Positions 1 to 8,853 are shown, numbered from the stretch's first letter. The stretch is 64,000 nucleotides of DNA from Candidatus Roseilinea sp. (GCA_025998955.1 AP024676.1:1798001-1862000), one strand, 5' to 3'. Notes: generated from the letters alone by a model not told the origin. A program made the numbers and translations.

Positions 1-1
1 C

Positions 2-205
2 ACGATGCGCGTGCATGGGCTGGATGGCCTTTGCGTGGTGGATGCGTCGGTGATGCCCTACGTCACCAACGGCAACATCTACGCGCCGACCATGATGATC
101 GCCGAGAAGGCCGCCGACCTGATTTTGGGCAACACGCCGCTGCCGCCGGAGCACGTGCCGTTCTACCGGCATCGCAATGCGTCGCCTAACGCTAACGCGC
201 TCTGA
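2..205 (+). CDS. GMC-family oxidoreductase (choline dehydrogenase-like), C-terminal fragment
   Basis: Only the last ~67 residues lie in the window; the gene begins upstream. The stretch [15 protein letters not shown] followed by [19 protein letters not shown] is the conserved C-terminus of GMC flavoenzymes, where the DASVMP segment closes the FAD domain and the following N lies near the active site. These enzymes oxidise alcohols with FAD; BetA makes betaine aldehyde from choline. The glycine betaine importer genes just downstream on the other strand make a choline/betaine role plausible, but that is inference from context. It is convergent with the ACT-domain gene and its stop codon lies in the loop of a strong hairpin. 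Confidence 0.85.
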   Translation, partial: TMRVHGLDGLCVVDASVMPYVTNGNIYAPTMMIAEKAADLILGNTPLPPEHVPFYRHRNASPNANAL

Positions 206-223
206 GCGCATTAGCGTTAGGCG
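183..223. terminator. 41-bp hairpin between convergent genes (bidirectional terminator-like)
   Basis: Two 20-base arms (183-202 and 204-223) pair with a single mismatch around one T. The stop codons of the GMC gene (203-205) and of the convergent ACT gene (217-219) are both inside it. There is no U-run on either side, so intrinsic termination is uncertain; it could equally block read-through or protect 3' ends. Confidence 0.6.
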
Positions 224-744
224 ATGGTAACCGAAACATCCACGTTCATCTCCCGTCCGGCCTGGTGGAGCGCCGGCTCCCAGTCGTCGCGCGCCAGGCC
301 AGGCGGCACGAGCACCAGTGCCGTCATCGAGAACAACGGCGCACCGCTCATGCCCACCCGGGTCGTGCTGGTGTCCATGGACTCGATGGTGATGCCGCGC
401 TCCGCCAGCGAGTGCGCCAGGTGATGGATGATGCCTTCGTGGTCGGCGCCGTGCACCTCGATCCGATACGGCTGCCAGCCGGGATGGCGCTCGGCATACG
501 ACTGCTCAGTTTGGCCGAGCGTGAGCTTGTAGCCCTGTGCGACCAGCGGCTGGAAGGCCGCTTCCAGGTGGGCCAACTGCCCTCCCGGCAGTGAAGCCAG
601 CAGCAAAATGGCGAACGCGCCGCCCAGGCGTGCCATCCGGCCGGTCTCGACGTTGCCGCCGCAGTCGAGGATGCGCGCCGTGACATCTTCGACCAAGCCG
701 ACGCGATCCGGGCCGGTGAGGGTGAGGACGATATTCGTGTGCAT
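217..744 (-). CDS. Double ACT-domain protein, glycine cleavage repressor (GcvR)-like
   Basis: About 175 residues from the ATG giving MHTNIVLTLTGPDRVGLV. Two ACT domains are visible: residues ~3-75 (TLTGPDRVGLVEDVTARIL, then GGNVETGRMARLGGAFAILLL) and ~90-170 (YRIEVHGADHEGIIHHLAHSLAERGI). ACT pairs bind small ligands, often amino acids; GcvR-type proteins antagonise the glycine-cleavage activator. There is no DNA-binding domain, so it would act through a partner protein. It lies last in the betaine-transport gene row, and glycine is an end product of betaine breakdown, which fits. Longer starts at 756 or 759 fall in a 7-bp repeat tract and were not chosen. Confidence 0.75.
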   Translation of the reverse strand: MHTNIVLTLTGPDRVGLVEDVTARILDCGGNVETGRMARLGGAFAILLLASLPGGQLAHLEAAFQPLVAQGYKLTLGQTEQSYAERHPGWQPYRIEVHGADHEGIIHHLAHSLAERGITIESMDTSTTRVGMSGAPLFSMTALVLVPPGLARDDWEPALHQAGREMNVDVSVTIA

Positions 745-750
745 AGCCTC

Positions 751-812
751 AATCATCAATCGCTAACCGCCAATCTCAATCTCCAATCTCCAATCCTCCA
801 ATCTCCAACATT
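751..812. repeat. Degenerate 7-bp tandem repeat tract (AATCTCC type)
   Basis: The gap between fused proW and the ACT gene is almost wholly built of heptads such as AATCATC, AATCGCT, AATCTCC, AATCTCC and AATCCTCC, about eight units with small slips. Similar tracts occur at 16758-16795 and 33147-33248. No promoter or coding potential is seen here. Confidence 0.7.
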
Positions 813-814
813 CA

Positions 815-2776
815 TCACCCCTGCCGCTGCGCCCACGCCTGGGTAATGCGGTCGAGGATCATCGCCAGGATGACGATGCACAATCCGGCCGAGATGCCGA
901 TGCCGGTCTCGCTGCGCGTCAAGCCGATGACCGCTTCCAGCCCCAGCCCGGCGCCGCCGACCATGCCGGCGATCACCACCATGGCCAGCACCATCATGAT
1001 CATCTGGTTGATCGAAAGCACAATGGCCGGCTTCGCCAGCGGCAACTGCACCTTGACGATGGTCTGGGCGCGCGTGCTGCCGAAGGCCGTGGCCGCCTCG
1101 ACCGCCTCCGGCGAGACGTGGCGAATGCCGAGGTCGATCAGCCGGATGCCGACCGGAATGGCATAGAGCACCGAGGCGATGATCCCCGGCACGCGCCCGA
1201 CGTTGAACAGCATGACCACCGGCACGAGGAATACGAACGTCGGCACGGTCTGCAGGAAGTCCAGCACGGGGCGCAGCGCGCGGCGCACGGCGTCCGACTG
1301 CGAAGCGAGGACGCCAACCGGCAGCGCGAGGAGCACGGTGACCGCCGTCGTGACGAGCACTTGGCTGAGCGTATCCATGCTCTGCGGCCACATGCCCAAC
1401 AAGCCGAGCATGAACATGCCGACGGCACAGCCCAACGCCAGCCGCCAGCCCGAAACCCTATAGGCAACAATGGCGACCGCAGCGATCACCACCGGCCAGG
1501 GGATCACGTCGCGCAGCAAATCGCGAAACGGGTTCAGCAAGTAGAGCGTGATGAAGTCGCTCAGCGGGCGCGTGATGAAGAAGAGGTTGTCGCGCATCCA
1601 GCGCACCAGGCCATCCACCGGCTCGCGCAACGGTAGGCGCCACGCATCGGGGAAGGCATCCTGAAAGGCGAGGACGCCCAGTGCAGTGACGCTGATGATG
1701 GCAAGCGTCCCAATCAGAGACGAATGACGCCAGACGCAGTCCTGCGTCCTACGTCTGGCGTCTCGCGTCCCGCGCCTCGCGTCTCGCGTGAGGTCAATCT
1801 TGCTCAATCCCTCGCTCAGGCGGTCGAGGATGATGGCGATGAGCACGATGGCCAGGCCGGCCTCGAAGGCGCGCCCGACCTGCAAGCGCTGCAGCGAGAG
1901 GTACACCTCGCGCCCCAGCCCACCCGCACCGACCATCGCCGCGATGACGACGATGCCGAGCGCCATCATGATGGTCTGGTTGACGCCGGTCATGATAGCC
2001 GGCAACGCCAGCGGCAGTTGCACTTTGCGCAGGATCTGCCAGCGCGTGGAACCGAAGGCGCGGGCTGCCTCGACGGCCGTCGGTTGTACTTCGCGGATGC
2101 CAAGGTTGGTCAGCCGCACCGCCGGCGGGATGGCGTAGATCACCGTGGCGACGATGGCCGGCGCGCGCGCCACACCAAAGAACAACACGACCGGGATGAG
2201 ATACACGAACGCCGGCATCACCTGCATCGCATCGAGGATCGGGCGAAGGAAGCGATCGAAGCGATCGTTCAACGCGCACACGACGCCCAGCGGGATGCCG
2301 ATCAGCAACGCAATGAACACCGAGACGTTCATCAGCGCCAACGTCTGCATCGTCTGCGGCCAGAGCCCCATCAGCCCGCACACGAAGAAGCCGAGCGCGC
2401 CCACCAGCGCCAGCCGCCAGCCGCCCAACAGCCAGCCGGCCAGCGCCGTCACGCCGATGATCACCGCCCAGTGCGCGCCGAGCAGCGCATTCTCGACCGC
2501 CCGCACGAACGCATCAATCGCAGCACTCAGCGGATCGAAGAAGTAGGCGAAGGCCGGGCTGCTCAGGCGATTGCTTGTCACCCAGCGCGAGAAGCCGTCC
2601 ACGCCTTCGCGCACGCCGAGGTTCCAGTGCGCAGGGAATGCATCGGTCAGGACGGGGACGAGCAGGCAGATCAGATAGACGCCGGCCAGCAGCGCGATCG
2701 GGCCGAACCGGCGCGCTACGCGCGCCAAGCCGGCAGAGGCAATCGGTCGAATGAGTATAGGGGACGGCGCAGCCAT
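815..2776 (-). CDS. proW: Glycine betaine/proline ABC permease, tandem ProW-ProW fusion
   Basis: A 653-residue membrane protein with two complete ProW-like permease halves, each with a BPD_transp_1 domain: EAARAFGSTRWQILRKVQLPLALP in the first half and EAATAFGSTRAQTIVKVQLPLAKP in the second are the EAA coupling loops. Usual ProW is ~280-350 residues with one such domain. It would form the channel fed by the ProX lipoprotein and driven by ProV. The halves are joined by a basic heptapeptide-repeat linker (about residues 328-350) encoded by an ACGCGAG-type repeat tract, so the fusion may have arisen when an intergenic repeat became in-frame. It starts 231 bp after proV. Confidence 0.92.
   Translation of the reverse strand: MAAPSPILIRPIASAGLARVARRFGPIALLAGVYLICLLVPVLTDAFPAHWNLGVREGVDGFSRWVTSNRLSSPAFAYFFDPLSAAIDAFVRAVENALLGAHWAVIIGVTALAGWLLGGWRLALVGALGFFVCGLMGLWPQTMQTLALMNVSVFIALLIGIPLGVVCALNDRFDRFLRPILDAMQVMPAFVYLIPVVLFFGVARAPAIVATVIYAIPPAVRLTNLGIREVQPTAVEAARAFGSTRWQILRKVQLPLALPAIMTGVNQTIMMALGIVVIAAMVGAGGLGREVYLSLQRLQVGRAFEAGLAIVLIAIILDRLSEGLSKIDLTRDARRGTRDARRRTQDCVWRHSSLIGTLAIISVTALGVLAFQDAFPDAWRLPLREPVDGLVRWMRDNLFFITRPLSDFITLYLLNPFRDLLRDVIPWPVVIAAVAIVAYRVSGWRLALGCAVGMFMLGLLGMWPQSMDTLSQVLVTTAVTVLLALPVGVLASQSDAVRRALRPVLDFLQTVPTFVFLVPVVMLFNVGRVPGIIASVLYAIPVGIRLIDLGIRHVSPEAVEAATAFGSTRAQTIVKVQLPLAKPAIVLSINQMIMMVLAMVVIAGMVGGAGLGLEAVIGLTRSETGIGISAGLCIVILAMILDRITQAWAQRQG
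1726..1793. repeat. 7-bp repeat tract inside proW, encoding the inter-domain linker
   Basis: On the coding strand the heptads read ACGCGAG, ACGCGAG, GCGCGGG, ACGCGAG, ACGCCAG, ACGTAGG, ACGCAGG. Because 7 and 3 are coprime, three heptads encode seven residues, giving the peptide repeat TRDARRG / TRDARRR / TQDCVWR. The same heptad family is intergenic at 24769-24840 and 27772-27832. Confidence 0.8.
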
Positions 2777-2843
2777 CAGGTAAACAGCTCGTATCGGGGT
2801 TGAGATTTCAAGAGTCAGTGAACGCGCCAGCGTAGGTTCCCAT

Positions 2844-2969
2844 TCAGCGCTGGGAGCACACGATCACCGCCTGCAGAACTGCTTCGCGGTTGCGTGTGTC
2901 ACGCACCAACTCGGCCAACGTCTTATTCGAGACGCCGGACGGCAGTTGATTCAGGGCGATGGTGGACAT
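2844..2969 (-). CDS. Possible 41-residue small protein, unknown
   Basis: This ATG-to-TGA frame lies in the 231-bp gap between proV and proW and is co-directional with both. The peptide begins MSTIALNQLPSGVSNKTLAE and ends with IVCSQR; it has amphipathic helix character and no membrane segment. No clear Shine-Dalgarno sequence precedes the ATG, and I recognise no family. It may be a real small betaine-operon protein, a remnant, or chance. Confidence 0.25.
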   Translation of the reverse strand: MSTIALNQLPSGVSNKTLAELVRDTRNREAVLQAVIVCSQR

Positions 2970-3007
2970 GCTCGCTAGGATGGTGAACCCCTACGCCGAC
3001 CAGAGGC

Positions 3008-4021
3008 TCAGCTCACTTGCTCATCTATCAACGCTCGAATCACACAGGCACGATCCACAACGCCGACCGGCGCACCGTCATGCGTCACGGTCAGCGGCGC
3101 GTCGCTCTCGGCCAACAGGGGCAGCAGCGCTTCGAGATGCGCATCGGCGGAGACGACACGCCCGTTCGGTGCGCTGCTGGACGGCAGGCGACCCATGATC
3201 GCGCCGGCGGTCAACACCTTGGCGCGCGGTGCATCCTTCACGAACGCGCGCACGTAGTCGTCCTTCGGTTGCAACACCAGCTCCTGCGGCGCGCCTACCT
3301 GCACAAACCGGCCGTCCTTCATGATGGCGATGCGGTCGCCGATCTTGAGTGCTTCCGCGAAGTCGTGCGTGATGAACACGCTGGTCTTGTGCAGCGTGCT
3401 CTGCAAGCGCAGTAGTTCATCTTGCATCTCGCGCCGAATGAGCGGATCGAGCGCGCTGAACGGCTCGTCGAACAGTAGGATGTCGGGGTTCACCGCCAGG
3501 GCGCGCGCCAGGCCCACGCGCTGTTGCATGCCGCCGCTGAGCTGGCGCGGGTACTTGTGCTCCCACCCTTTCAGGCCGACCAGCTCGATCATCTGCATGG
3601 CGCGGGTGTGACGTTCGCGTTTGTCCACGCCACACACCTCCAAGCCATAGGCTACGTTGTCCAGCACGCGCCGGTGCGGCAACAGCCCGAAGTTCTGAAA
3701 CACCATGCTGACCTTGTGCCGGCGCAGGTTGCGCAGCGCCTCGTCGTTCATGCGGCGCACATCCTGGCCCTCGATCAGGATCTCGCCGGCCGTCGGCTCG
3801 GTGAGGCGGGTAAGACAACGCACCAACGTACTTTTGCCGCTGCCGGATAGTCCCATGACTACGAACGTCTCACCCTTGCGCACCTCGAACGACACATCGC
3901 GGACGGCGATGACGTGGTCGGGATAAGCTAGCTTGCCGGTCGCCGCTTCGGATGCGACCGCTGCATACGCTTTCTCCGGCGACGGGCCGAAGATCTTCCA
4001 GACCGCAGTGCAGACAAGCAT
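3008..4021 (-). CDS. proV: Glycine betaine/proline ABC transporter ATP-binding protein ProV
   Basis: 337 residues. Walker A is GLSGSGKST (57-65); the signature [15 protein letters not shown] and Walker [13 protein letters not shown] follow, with the switch His in FITHDF. The N-terminal extension before residue 35 (W8, F11, G12, P13, then [17 protein letters not shown]) is typical of the ProV/OpuAA group. The C-terminal ~60 residues look like a reduced CBS region, which in relatives senses ionic strength; here it is shorter than usual. It hydrolyses ATP to drive uptake through the fused ProW. The gene follows proX by 93 bp containing a repeat and hairpin. Confidence 0.93.
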   Translation of the reverse strand: MLVCTAVWKIFGPSPEKAYAAVASEAATGKLAYPDHVIAVRDVSFEVRKGETFVVMGLSGSGKSTLVRCLTRLTEPTAGEILIEGQDVRRMNDEALRNLRRHKVSMVFQNFGLLPHRRVLDNVAYGLEVCGVDKRERHTRAMQMIELVGLKGWEHKYPRQLSGGMQQRVGLARALAVNPDILLFDEPFSALDPLIRREMQDELLRLQSTLHKTSVFITHDFAEALKIGDRIAIMKDGRFVQVGAPQELVLQPKDDYVRAFVKDAPRAKVLTAGAIMGRLPSSSAPNGRVVSADAHLEALLPLLAESDAPLTVTHDGAPVGVVDRACVIRALIDEQVS

Positions 4022-4022
4022 G

Positions 4023-4100
4023 TCAGGAATCAGGGGTTAGGGATCGGGGGTCAGGGATCAGGGGGAATTGGAGGCAAGCGTGCCGGCCCCCGACCCCTGA
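4023..4100. repeat. TCAGGGA-type 7-bp repeats plus hairpin between proX and proV
   Basis: 4026-4065 is built of heptads (TCAGGGG, TTAGGGA, TCGGGGG, TCAGGGA, TCAGGGG). The last units (4051-4065) can pair with 4087-4100 with one mismatch and one bulge, giving a GC-rich hairpin just after the binding-protein gene. It could limit expression of the downstream genes or protect proX mRNA. The repeat family matches 13569-13632. Confidence 0.6.
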
Positions 4101-4114
4101 CGACCGTCCCTATA

Positions 4115-5152
4115 TTACTTGGGCAACCACTGCGACCACACGGCTTCGTTCTTCTCAATCCAGGCCTTCGCTGCCTCGGCTGGCGTCTTGCCGTTCAGCT
4201 CCACATCGGCGATCATGCTGATCTGATCGGCGTCGGTCAGCTTCATGTTGGCCAGGAACTGGAAGGCATCCGGCGCGGTCTCCTTTAGCTTAGCGTTGGC
4301 CACCTTGAAGAGCACGTCCTTCGGATAGTCGCACGCCTTTTTGCCGGCATTCGCCTCGGCGTAGCACTCGTCGGTGTAATCCGGCAGCTTCACCGGCACC
4401 AGCTCGTATTTGTTGTGAACCGAGTGCGGTGTCCACAGATAGAAGAGAATCGGCTCTTTGCGGCTGTAGGCGCTGTCGAGCGCGGCCAGCACCGCTTGTT
4501 CGCTGCCGGCGCGCACCACCTTGAGGTTCAGGCCCAGGTTCTTGATGATCTCTTCATCGTATTGCACCCAGCTCGGATCGCCGGCGAGGAACTGGCCGGC
4601 ATCACCCGTCTCGGCGGTGGCGAACAGCTTGGCCAACTCGGGCTTCTTGAACCCTTCCCACGTGGCCAGTTCAGGATGCTCGTCCACCACATACTTGGGC
4701 ACATACCAACTGATCTTGCCGACGACGCCGAGTTCGCCTAAGTGGACGACGGTCTTGTCACCCTCGACGTACTGTTTGAGGCCCTTCTGGTGCGTCTCGC
4801 CCGAAGGCCAGATCTCCAGGATGGCGCTAATATCGCCTTTCGCGACGGCCGGCCATTGCGCATTCTCGTCAATGGTCACGATCTCGACGGTGTAGCCCAG
4901 CTTCTCCTCGAGGAGCTGCTTGGCGACATATACGTTGACCGACGAACCCGTCCAAGGATTCTCGGCCAGCTTAATGATGGGCTTCTCGGCGCTCGGTTGC
5001 TCAGGCGCGGCAGCGGGCGCGGTTGCAGCCGGCGCTTCAACAGGCGCAGCCGGTGCAGCGGGTGCTGCCTGGCGACACGCGGCCAGCGCCACCAGCGCGA
5101 CGGCCGCCCACGACAAGAGACGAGACAGAGCGTGAGACTGCTTTTCGAACAT
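4115..5152 (-). CDS. proX: Glycine betaine ABC transporter substrate-binding lipoprotein ProX
   Basis: 345 residues from the ATG at 5152, which is preceded by a strong AGAGGAGG site. A signal peptide ends in the lipobox LAAC (around residue 26), then an Ala/Pro-rich tether, then an OpuAC-type binding domain (KPIIKLAENPWTGSSVNVYVAKQLLEEKLGYTV). Scattered Trp residues (for example in NPWTGS and SWVQYDEE) suit the aromatic cage of betaine binders. The extended upstream frame is rejected because the ribosome site and signal peptide fit only this start. First gene of proX-proV-proW-ACT. Confidence 0.93.
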   Translation of the reverse strand: MFEKQSHALSRLLSWAAVALVALAACRQAAPAAPAAPVEAPAATAPAAAPEQPSAEKPIIKLAENPWTGSSVNVYVAKQLLEEKLGYTVEIVTIDENAQWPAVAKGDISAILEIWPSGETHQKGLKQYVEGDKTVVHLGELGVVGKISWYVPKYVVDEHPELATWEGFKKPELAKLFATAETGDAGQFLAGDPSWVQYDEEIIKNLGLNLKVVRAGSEQAVLAALDSAYSRKEPILFYLWTPHSVHNKYELVPVKLPDYTDECYAEANAGKKACDYPKDVLFKVANAKLKETAPDAFQFLANMKLTDADQISMIADVELNGKTPAEAAKAWIEKNEAVWSQWLPK

Positions 5153-5179
5153 AGAAACCTCCTCTGAAGTAACAGGCAA

Positions 5180-5208
5180 AATATATGACGGCGCGGCGCA
5201 TTGCACAA
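5180..5208 (-). promoter_or_regulatory. Sigma-70-type promoter for proX
   Basis: Read on the minus strand, TTGTGC (-35) is separated by exactly 17 bp from TATATT (-10). The predicted transcription start is ~20-25 bp upstream of the proX ATG, leaving room for its AGAGGAGG site. Confidence 0.55.
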
Positions 5209-5284
5209 CTGGCAACGCAAGCGTAGTCCGCGCGAGCCGGTTGCTTCCTTGCCAGTCAGTGAGAGAATCCGGCTCGCGACAACC

Positions 5285-6118
5285 ATGCCTGCACCCGACT
5301 TCAAGCGCGCTTATCCGAATAATCAGCCTCTCCCGGAGACCGGTCTGTGGTTCGCCATCAACCAGCACGGCGTGATCGTCACGATGAACAGTGATGAGGT
5401 CCGCCTGCCCAACGGGGCAGCACACCTGCCCGGCCTGGAACGGCCAAGCAACGCCATCTTGCTCGGCGAGATAGATGCCACGGCCTGTCTGGCCTGCGCC
5501 GTCCCCGACGACATCGCACTGCCGGAAGGTTACCGCGCCATCGGCCTGCGCGACCTGTACGGCCGGATTGACGACCGGTTATATGCCATCGCCGGCTACG
5601 CAACGCAGATGCTGCACTGGCAGCGCACCAGCAACTATTGCGCCAACTGCGGCGCACCGCTCGCGCCGATCGCGGGCGAATGGGGCAAATGCTGCCTGCG
5701 CTGCGGCTTCACCGCCTATCCGCCGGTTAGCCCATGCACAATCACACTAGTCTACGACGGCGACCGCGTGCTGATGACACACAAGCCGGGCTGGGGCGCA
5801 CGCTATGGGCTGGTGGCCGGCTTCGTCGAGCCAGGCGAGACGCTAGAGCAGAACGTCGAACGCGAGGTGATGGAGGAAACCGGGATCGAGGTGTGCGACG
5901 TGCGCTATTGGCGCAGCCAGCCCTGGCCCTTCCCGCATCAGCTCATGTGCGGCTTCTACGCGCGCCATGCCGGCGGCGAACTCCGCGTGGACAACGACGA
6001 GTTGGACGATGCGCGCTGGTTCACCAAAGACGACATCCGCAACGGCCGGCCCGCTCTTCCCGCGCCGCTCAGCATCGCGCGCCAGTTGATCGAACACTGG
6101 CTGGCACAACAGCCTTGA
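5285..6118 (+). CDS. nudC: NADH pyrophosphatase NudC (Nudix, zinc-ribbon type)
   Basis: 277 residues. A zinc ribbon is formed by C119, C122, C137 and C140; the Nudix box runs from G179 (GFVEPGETLEQN, then REVMEETGIE) to ~201; the NudC-specific SQPWPFPHQL motif is at 211-220. Such enzymes split NADH to NMNH and AMP and can remove NAD caps from RNA. The start MPAPDFKRAY was chosen because it gives the usual family length; the longer frame begins inside the proX promoter. Its TGA overlaps the ATG of the next gene (TGATG), so the two are probably translationally coupled. Confidence 0.95.
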   Translation: MPAPDFKRAYPNNQPLPETGLWFAINQHGVIVTMNSDEVRLPNGAAHLPGLERPSNAILLGEIDATACLACAVPDDIALPEGYRAIGLRDLYGRIDDRLYAIAGYATQMLHWQRTSNYCANCGAPLAPIAGEWGKCCLRCGFTAYPPVSPCTITLVYDGDRVLMTHKPGWGARYGLVAGFVEPGETLEQNVEREVMEETGIEVCDVRYWRSQPWPFPHQLMCGFYARHAGGELRVDNDELDDARWFTKDDIRNGRPALPAPLSIARQLIEHWLAQQP

Positions 6119-7008
6119 TGAAAGCGAATCCCCCTGCCCTCGCCCAGACCTCGACCGATCTGTCTGCCTTCGCGCTCGTCCTCGCCCTGCTGGCGGTGGA
6201 CGGCCTGCATTTCGTCTTCGCGCGCGCACTGCACGCTGTGCTGCCGCCGCTCACATCGGTGCTGTTCGTGTTGGCTACAGCGACGGTGCAGGTCAGCGCG
6301 TTCGCCGTCGTCAAAGGCAAGCTCAAGTGGCAAACTTTCGCCCATCGCGCGCCGTTCTTCCTCGTCATCGGCGCTCTGGTCGCAGCGAGCACGAGTGTGA
6401 ATTACATCGCCATCGGCTTCGTTGACCCGGGCACAGCCGCCTTGCTCTCGCAGACATCTGTGCTGTTCGGGCTTGGCTTCGGCTTGGTGTGGCTGCGCGA
6501 ACGGTTGACCCGCGCCCAATTGATCGGGGCGGCGACCTGCATCGCCGGCGTGGCGGTCATCACCTTTCAGCCGGGCGACTACTTTCGCCTGGGCTCGTTG
6601 ATGGTGGTCGGATCGGCTTGTCTATACGCGCTGCATGCGGCAATCGTCAAGCGCCAAGGCGCCGGCCTCGACTTCGTGGAATTCTTCGCTTGGCGGTTGA
6701 TCAGCACCACGGGCTTTCTGCTCATCTCGGCCAGTCTGCAGGGCGCGCTGGTCTGGCCGGGAGCCGATGCCTGGCCGTTGCTCATCGCTGCCGGCACGGT
6801 AGATGTGGTGATCAGCCGCTCGCTGTACTATCTGTCGCTGCGCCGGCTAAAGATTTCGCTGCTCACGCTCGTGCTCACCCTGACGCCGGTGGTAACGATC
6901 GCGTGGTCGCTCGTCCTGTTCGGTGCGCAACCGACCACGCAACAATTGGTCGGCGGCGCGGCTGTGTTGGCCGGCGTGTTAATCGTGACGACCCGGCGAA
7001 CGGCTTGA
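6118..7008 (+). CDS. EamA/DMT-superfamily transporter
   Basis: 296 residues with about ten hydrophobic segments arranged as two EamA repeats (first ending near GAATCIAGVAVITF, second near GGAAVLAGVLIVTTRR). This drug/metabolite family exports or imports small metabolites, often amino acids or their precursors; the substrate cannot be read from sequence. The start codon overlaps the nudC stop. The next gene encodes a second EamA protein starting 36 bp later, so the two may be a pair. Confidence 0.88.
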   Translation: MKANPPALAQTSTDLSAFALVLALLAVDGLHFVFARALHAVLPPLTSVLFVLATATVQVSAFAVVKGKLKWQTFAHRAPFFLVIGALVAASTSVNYIAIGFVDPGTAALLSQTSVLFGLGFGLVWLRERLTRAQLIGAATCIAGVAVITFQPGDYFRLGSLMVVGSACLYALHAAIVKRQGAGLDFVEFFAWRLISTTGFLLISASLQGALVWPGADAWPLLIAAGTVDVVISRSLYYLSLRRLKISLLTLVLTLTPVVTIAWSLVLFGAQPTTQQLVGGAAVLAGVLIVTTRRTA

Positions 7009-7516
7009 CCGATCTTCACTCGACAACACAAAACGCGATTCGTCTTGGACAACCTCCTCGGCCTCCTATTCGCCTTTCTGTGGGCCTCGGCTTCGACGGC
7101 GGCCAAGTACGGCTTTCAATCCCAGCCGCCGCTGACGGTACTCAGCGTGCGTTTCGCCATCGCTGCCGTGATGATGTTGACCTGGAGCTATGGCATTCGC
7201 CGCAATCGCGGGCTGCCGCGCGGCAAACAGTGGCGACAGCTTGCCATCGTCGGCCTGACGAACAGCACGCTCTTCCTCGGCGCGGCCTGGCTGTCGCTGC
7301 GCGAGGTGTCGGTCGGCCTATATAGCCTGTTCCTGGCAACGATGCCCTTCCTGGTGGCCGTCCTGTCGAGCGTTTGGCTGGGGCGTCGGGTGACGCGGGA
7401 CGAGTGGCTGGGCATCGCCGTCGCCGCAGCCGGCCTGGCCATCGTCGCCGCGCCATCGCTGGCCGCCAGCACAGCCACTTGGCGCGGGCTGGTGCTGCTC
7501 GTCGTTGCAATGCTAA

Positions 7517-8429
7517 GAACCTATCTCTAAACTTACGGAACGAGCCATAATAGGGATATGGATAATACCAGTGGGACGCGATACGCCGACGTTGCAAGTT
7601 GGGAGCTGTCTGATAGTCTGTGGGCGCGCATTGAACCGTTGTTGCCCCAACCGAAGTCGCGCTATCGCGGACGCGGACGGCAGCGCAAACACATCGGTGG
7701 GCGGCCGGCAGCAGACCGGCGCAAGACCATGACCGGCATCTTGTACGCGCTGCGAACCGGCATTCCGTGGAACGCCATGCCGAAAGAGTATGGATCGGGA
7801 AAGACAGTCCATCGCTACTTTCAGCGCTGGGTGCAGGCGGGCGTCTTCAAGCGCATGTGGCAGGCGGGTTTGGCGGAGTATGACGAGGTCAAAGGGATCG
7901 CCTGGAAGTGGCAAGCGGGCGACGGGGCGATGACCAAGGCCCCGCTGGGGGGGGCGAAAAGACAGGCAAAAACCCTACGGATCGCGCCAAAAGGGGCGTC
8001 AAGCGCAGTCTGTTGGTGGATGAGCAGGGTGTGCCGTTGTCGATCGTGGTCAGCGGGGCGAACACGCCGGATAGCGCGTTGCTGGAGTCCACGCTGGATG
8101 CCATGCCGGTGGAGCGACCTGACCCGCAAACCGTCCCGCAGAATCTGTGTCTGGACAAAGCTTACAGCGGCGAACCCTGCCGTCAGGTGGCGCAGGCACA
8201 TGGCTACGAAATCCATGTGCCGGACAAGGAGAACGCCCCAAAAAACGCCGGCGCAAGCCGGGCCGACGCAAGTCGCGCCGCTGGGTGGTCGAAGTGACTC
8301 ATTCATGGCTCAATCGCTTTCGTCGGTTGCTGATTCGCTGGGAGAAGAAGGCGAGCAATTATCTGTCCCTGCTGTTTTTCGCCTGCGCCATCATCTGTTG
8401 GCGCAAATGCGAGGTTTAGAGATAGGCTC
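7517..8429 (+). mobile_element. IS5-family insertion sequence, copy 1 (913 bp)
   Basis: Ends are imperfect inverted repeats: left GAACCTATCTCTAAAC, right (reverse complement) GAGCCTATCTCTAAAC. Flanking TAA/TAA is a 3-bp duplication of the TNA form seen in IS5-family groups such as IS1031/IS427. It is nearly identical to the copy at 18923-19833 but carries eight Gs instead of six in one homopolymer, which breaks the transposase frame. It sits inside an EamA gene in the same orientation. Confidence 0.93.
7558..8419 (+). pseudogene. IS5-family transposase, copy 1, frame broken at a G-run
   Basis: The sequence matches the second copy through GDGAMTKAPLGG, then eight Gs (7947-7954) instead of six shift the frame by two; the downstream catalytic region (CLDKAYSG) is in another frame. 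The later slippery heptamer A_AAA_AAC at 8240-8246 is kept. Because the first catalytic Asp is separated from the rest, this copy should be inactive unless slippage at the G-run rescues it. Confidence 0.85.
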
Positions 8430-8853
8430 TAAGCCAAGCGGTGGGCAGCGTGTATCTCAAACGGTCGGCGCTAACCCTGCCCAGCACTATCATCAACACG
8501 TGGCAGTTGGCGCTCGGGTTGATCTTCTTGTTGCCCTTCGCCGTCGCGCTGAACGGCGACGCCGTCTTGCAGGTCACGCCGGAACTCGTCGGTGGGCTGG
8601 CCTGGTCCATCCTGATGGTGTCGGTAATCGCGAACGCGCTGATGTTCACGCTGCAAAGGCGCGACCCACTGCGCGCCAGCGTGTGGTTGTTGCTGGCGCC
8701 GGTGTTCTCCTATCTCCAAGCCGCGCTGGTGCTGGGCGAGCCGATCCGCGCGTTCGACGTCGCCGGCTCGGCGCTGGTGGTGGCCGGCCTGGTCATCTCC
8801 GGCGCGGTTGACGCAAGGCGCATCCTGCACGCACCGGCGCGTCCGGCGACCGA

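Noticed and set aside
1724-2803. 359-codon plus-strand frame opposite proW
   Set aside because: His/Arg/Gln-rich composition typical of antisense shadow; proW is clearly the real gene.
5201-5284. Longer start for nudC
   Set aside because: The added residues are not NudC-like and overlap the proX promoter region.
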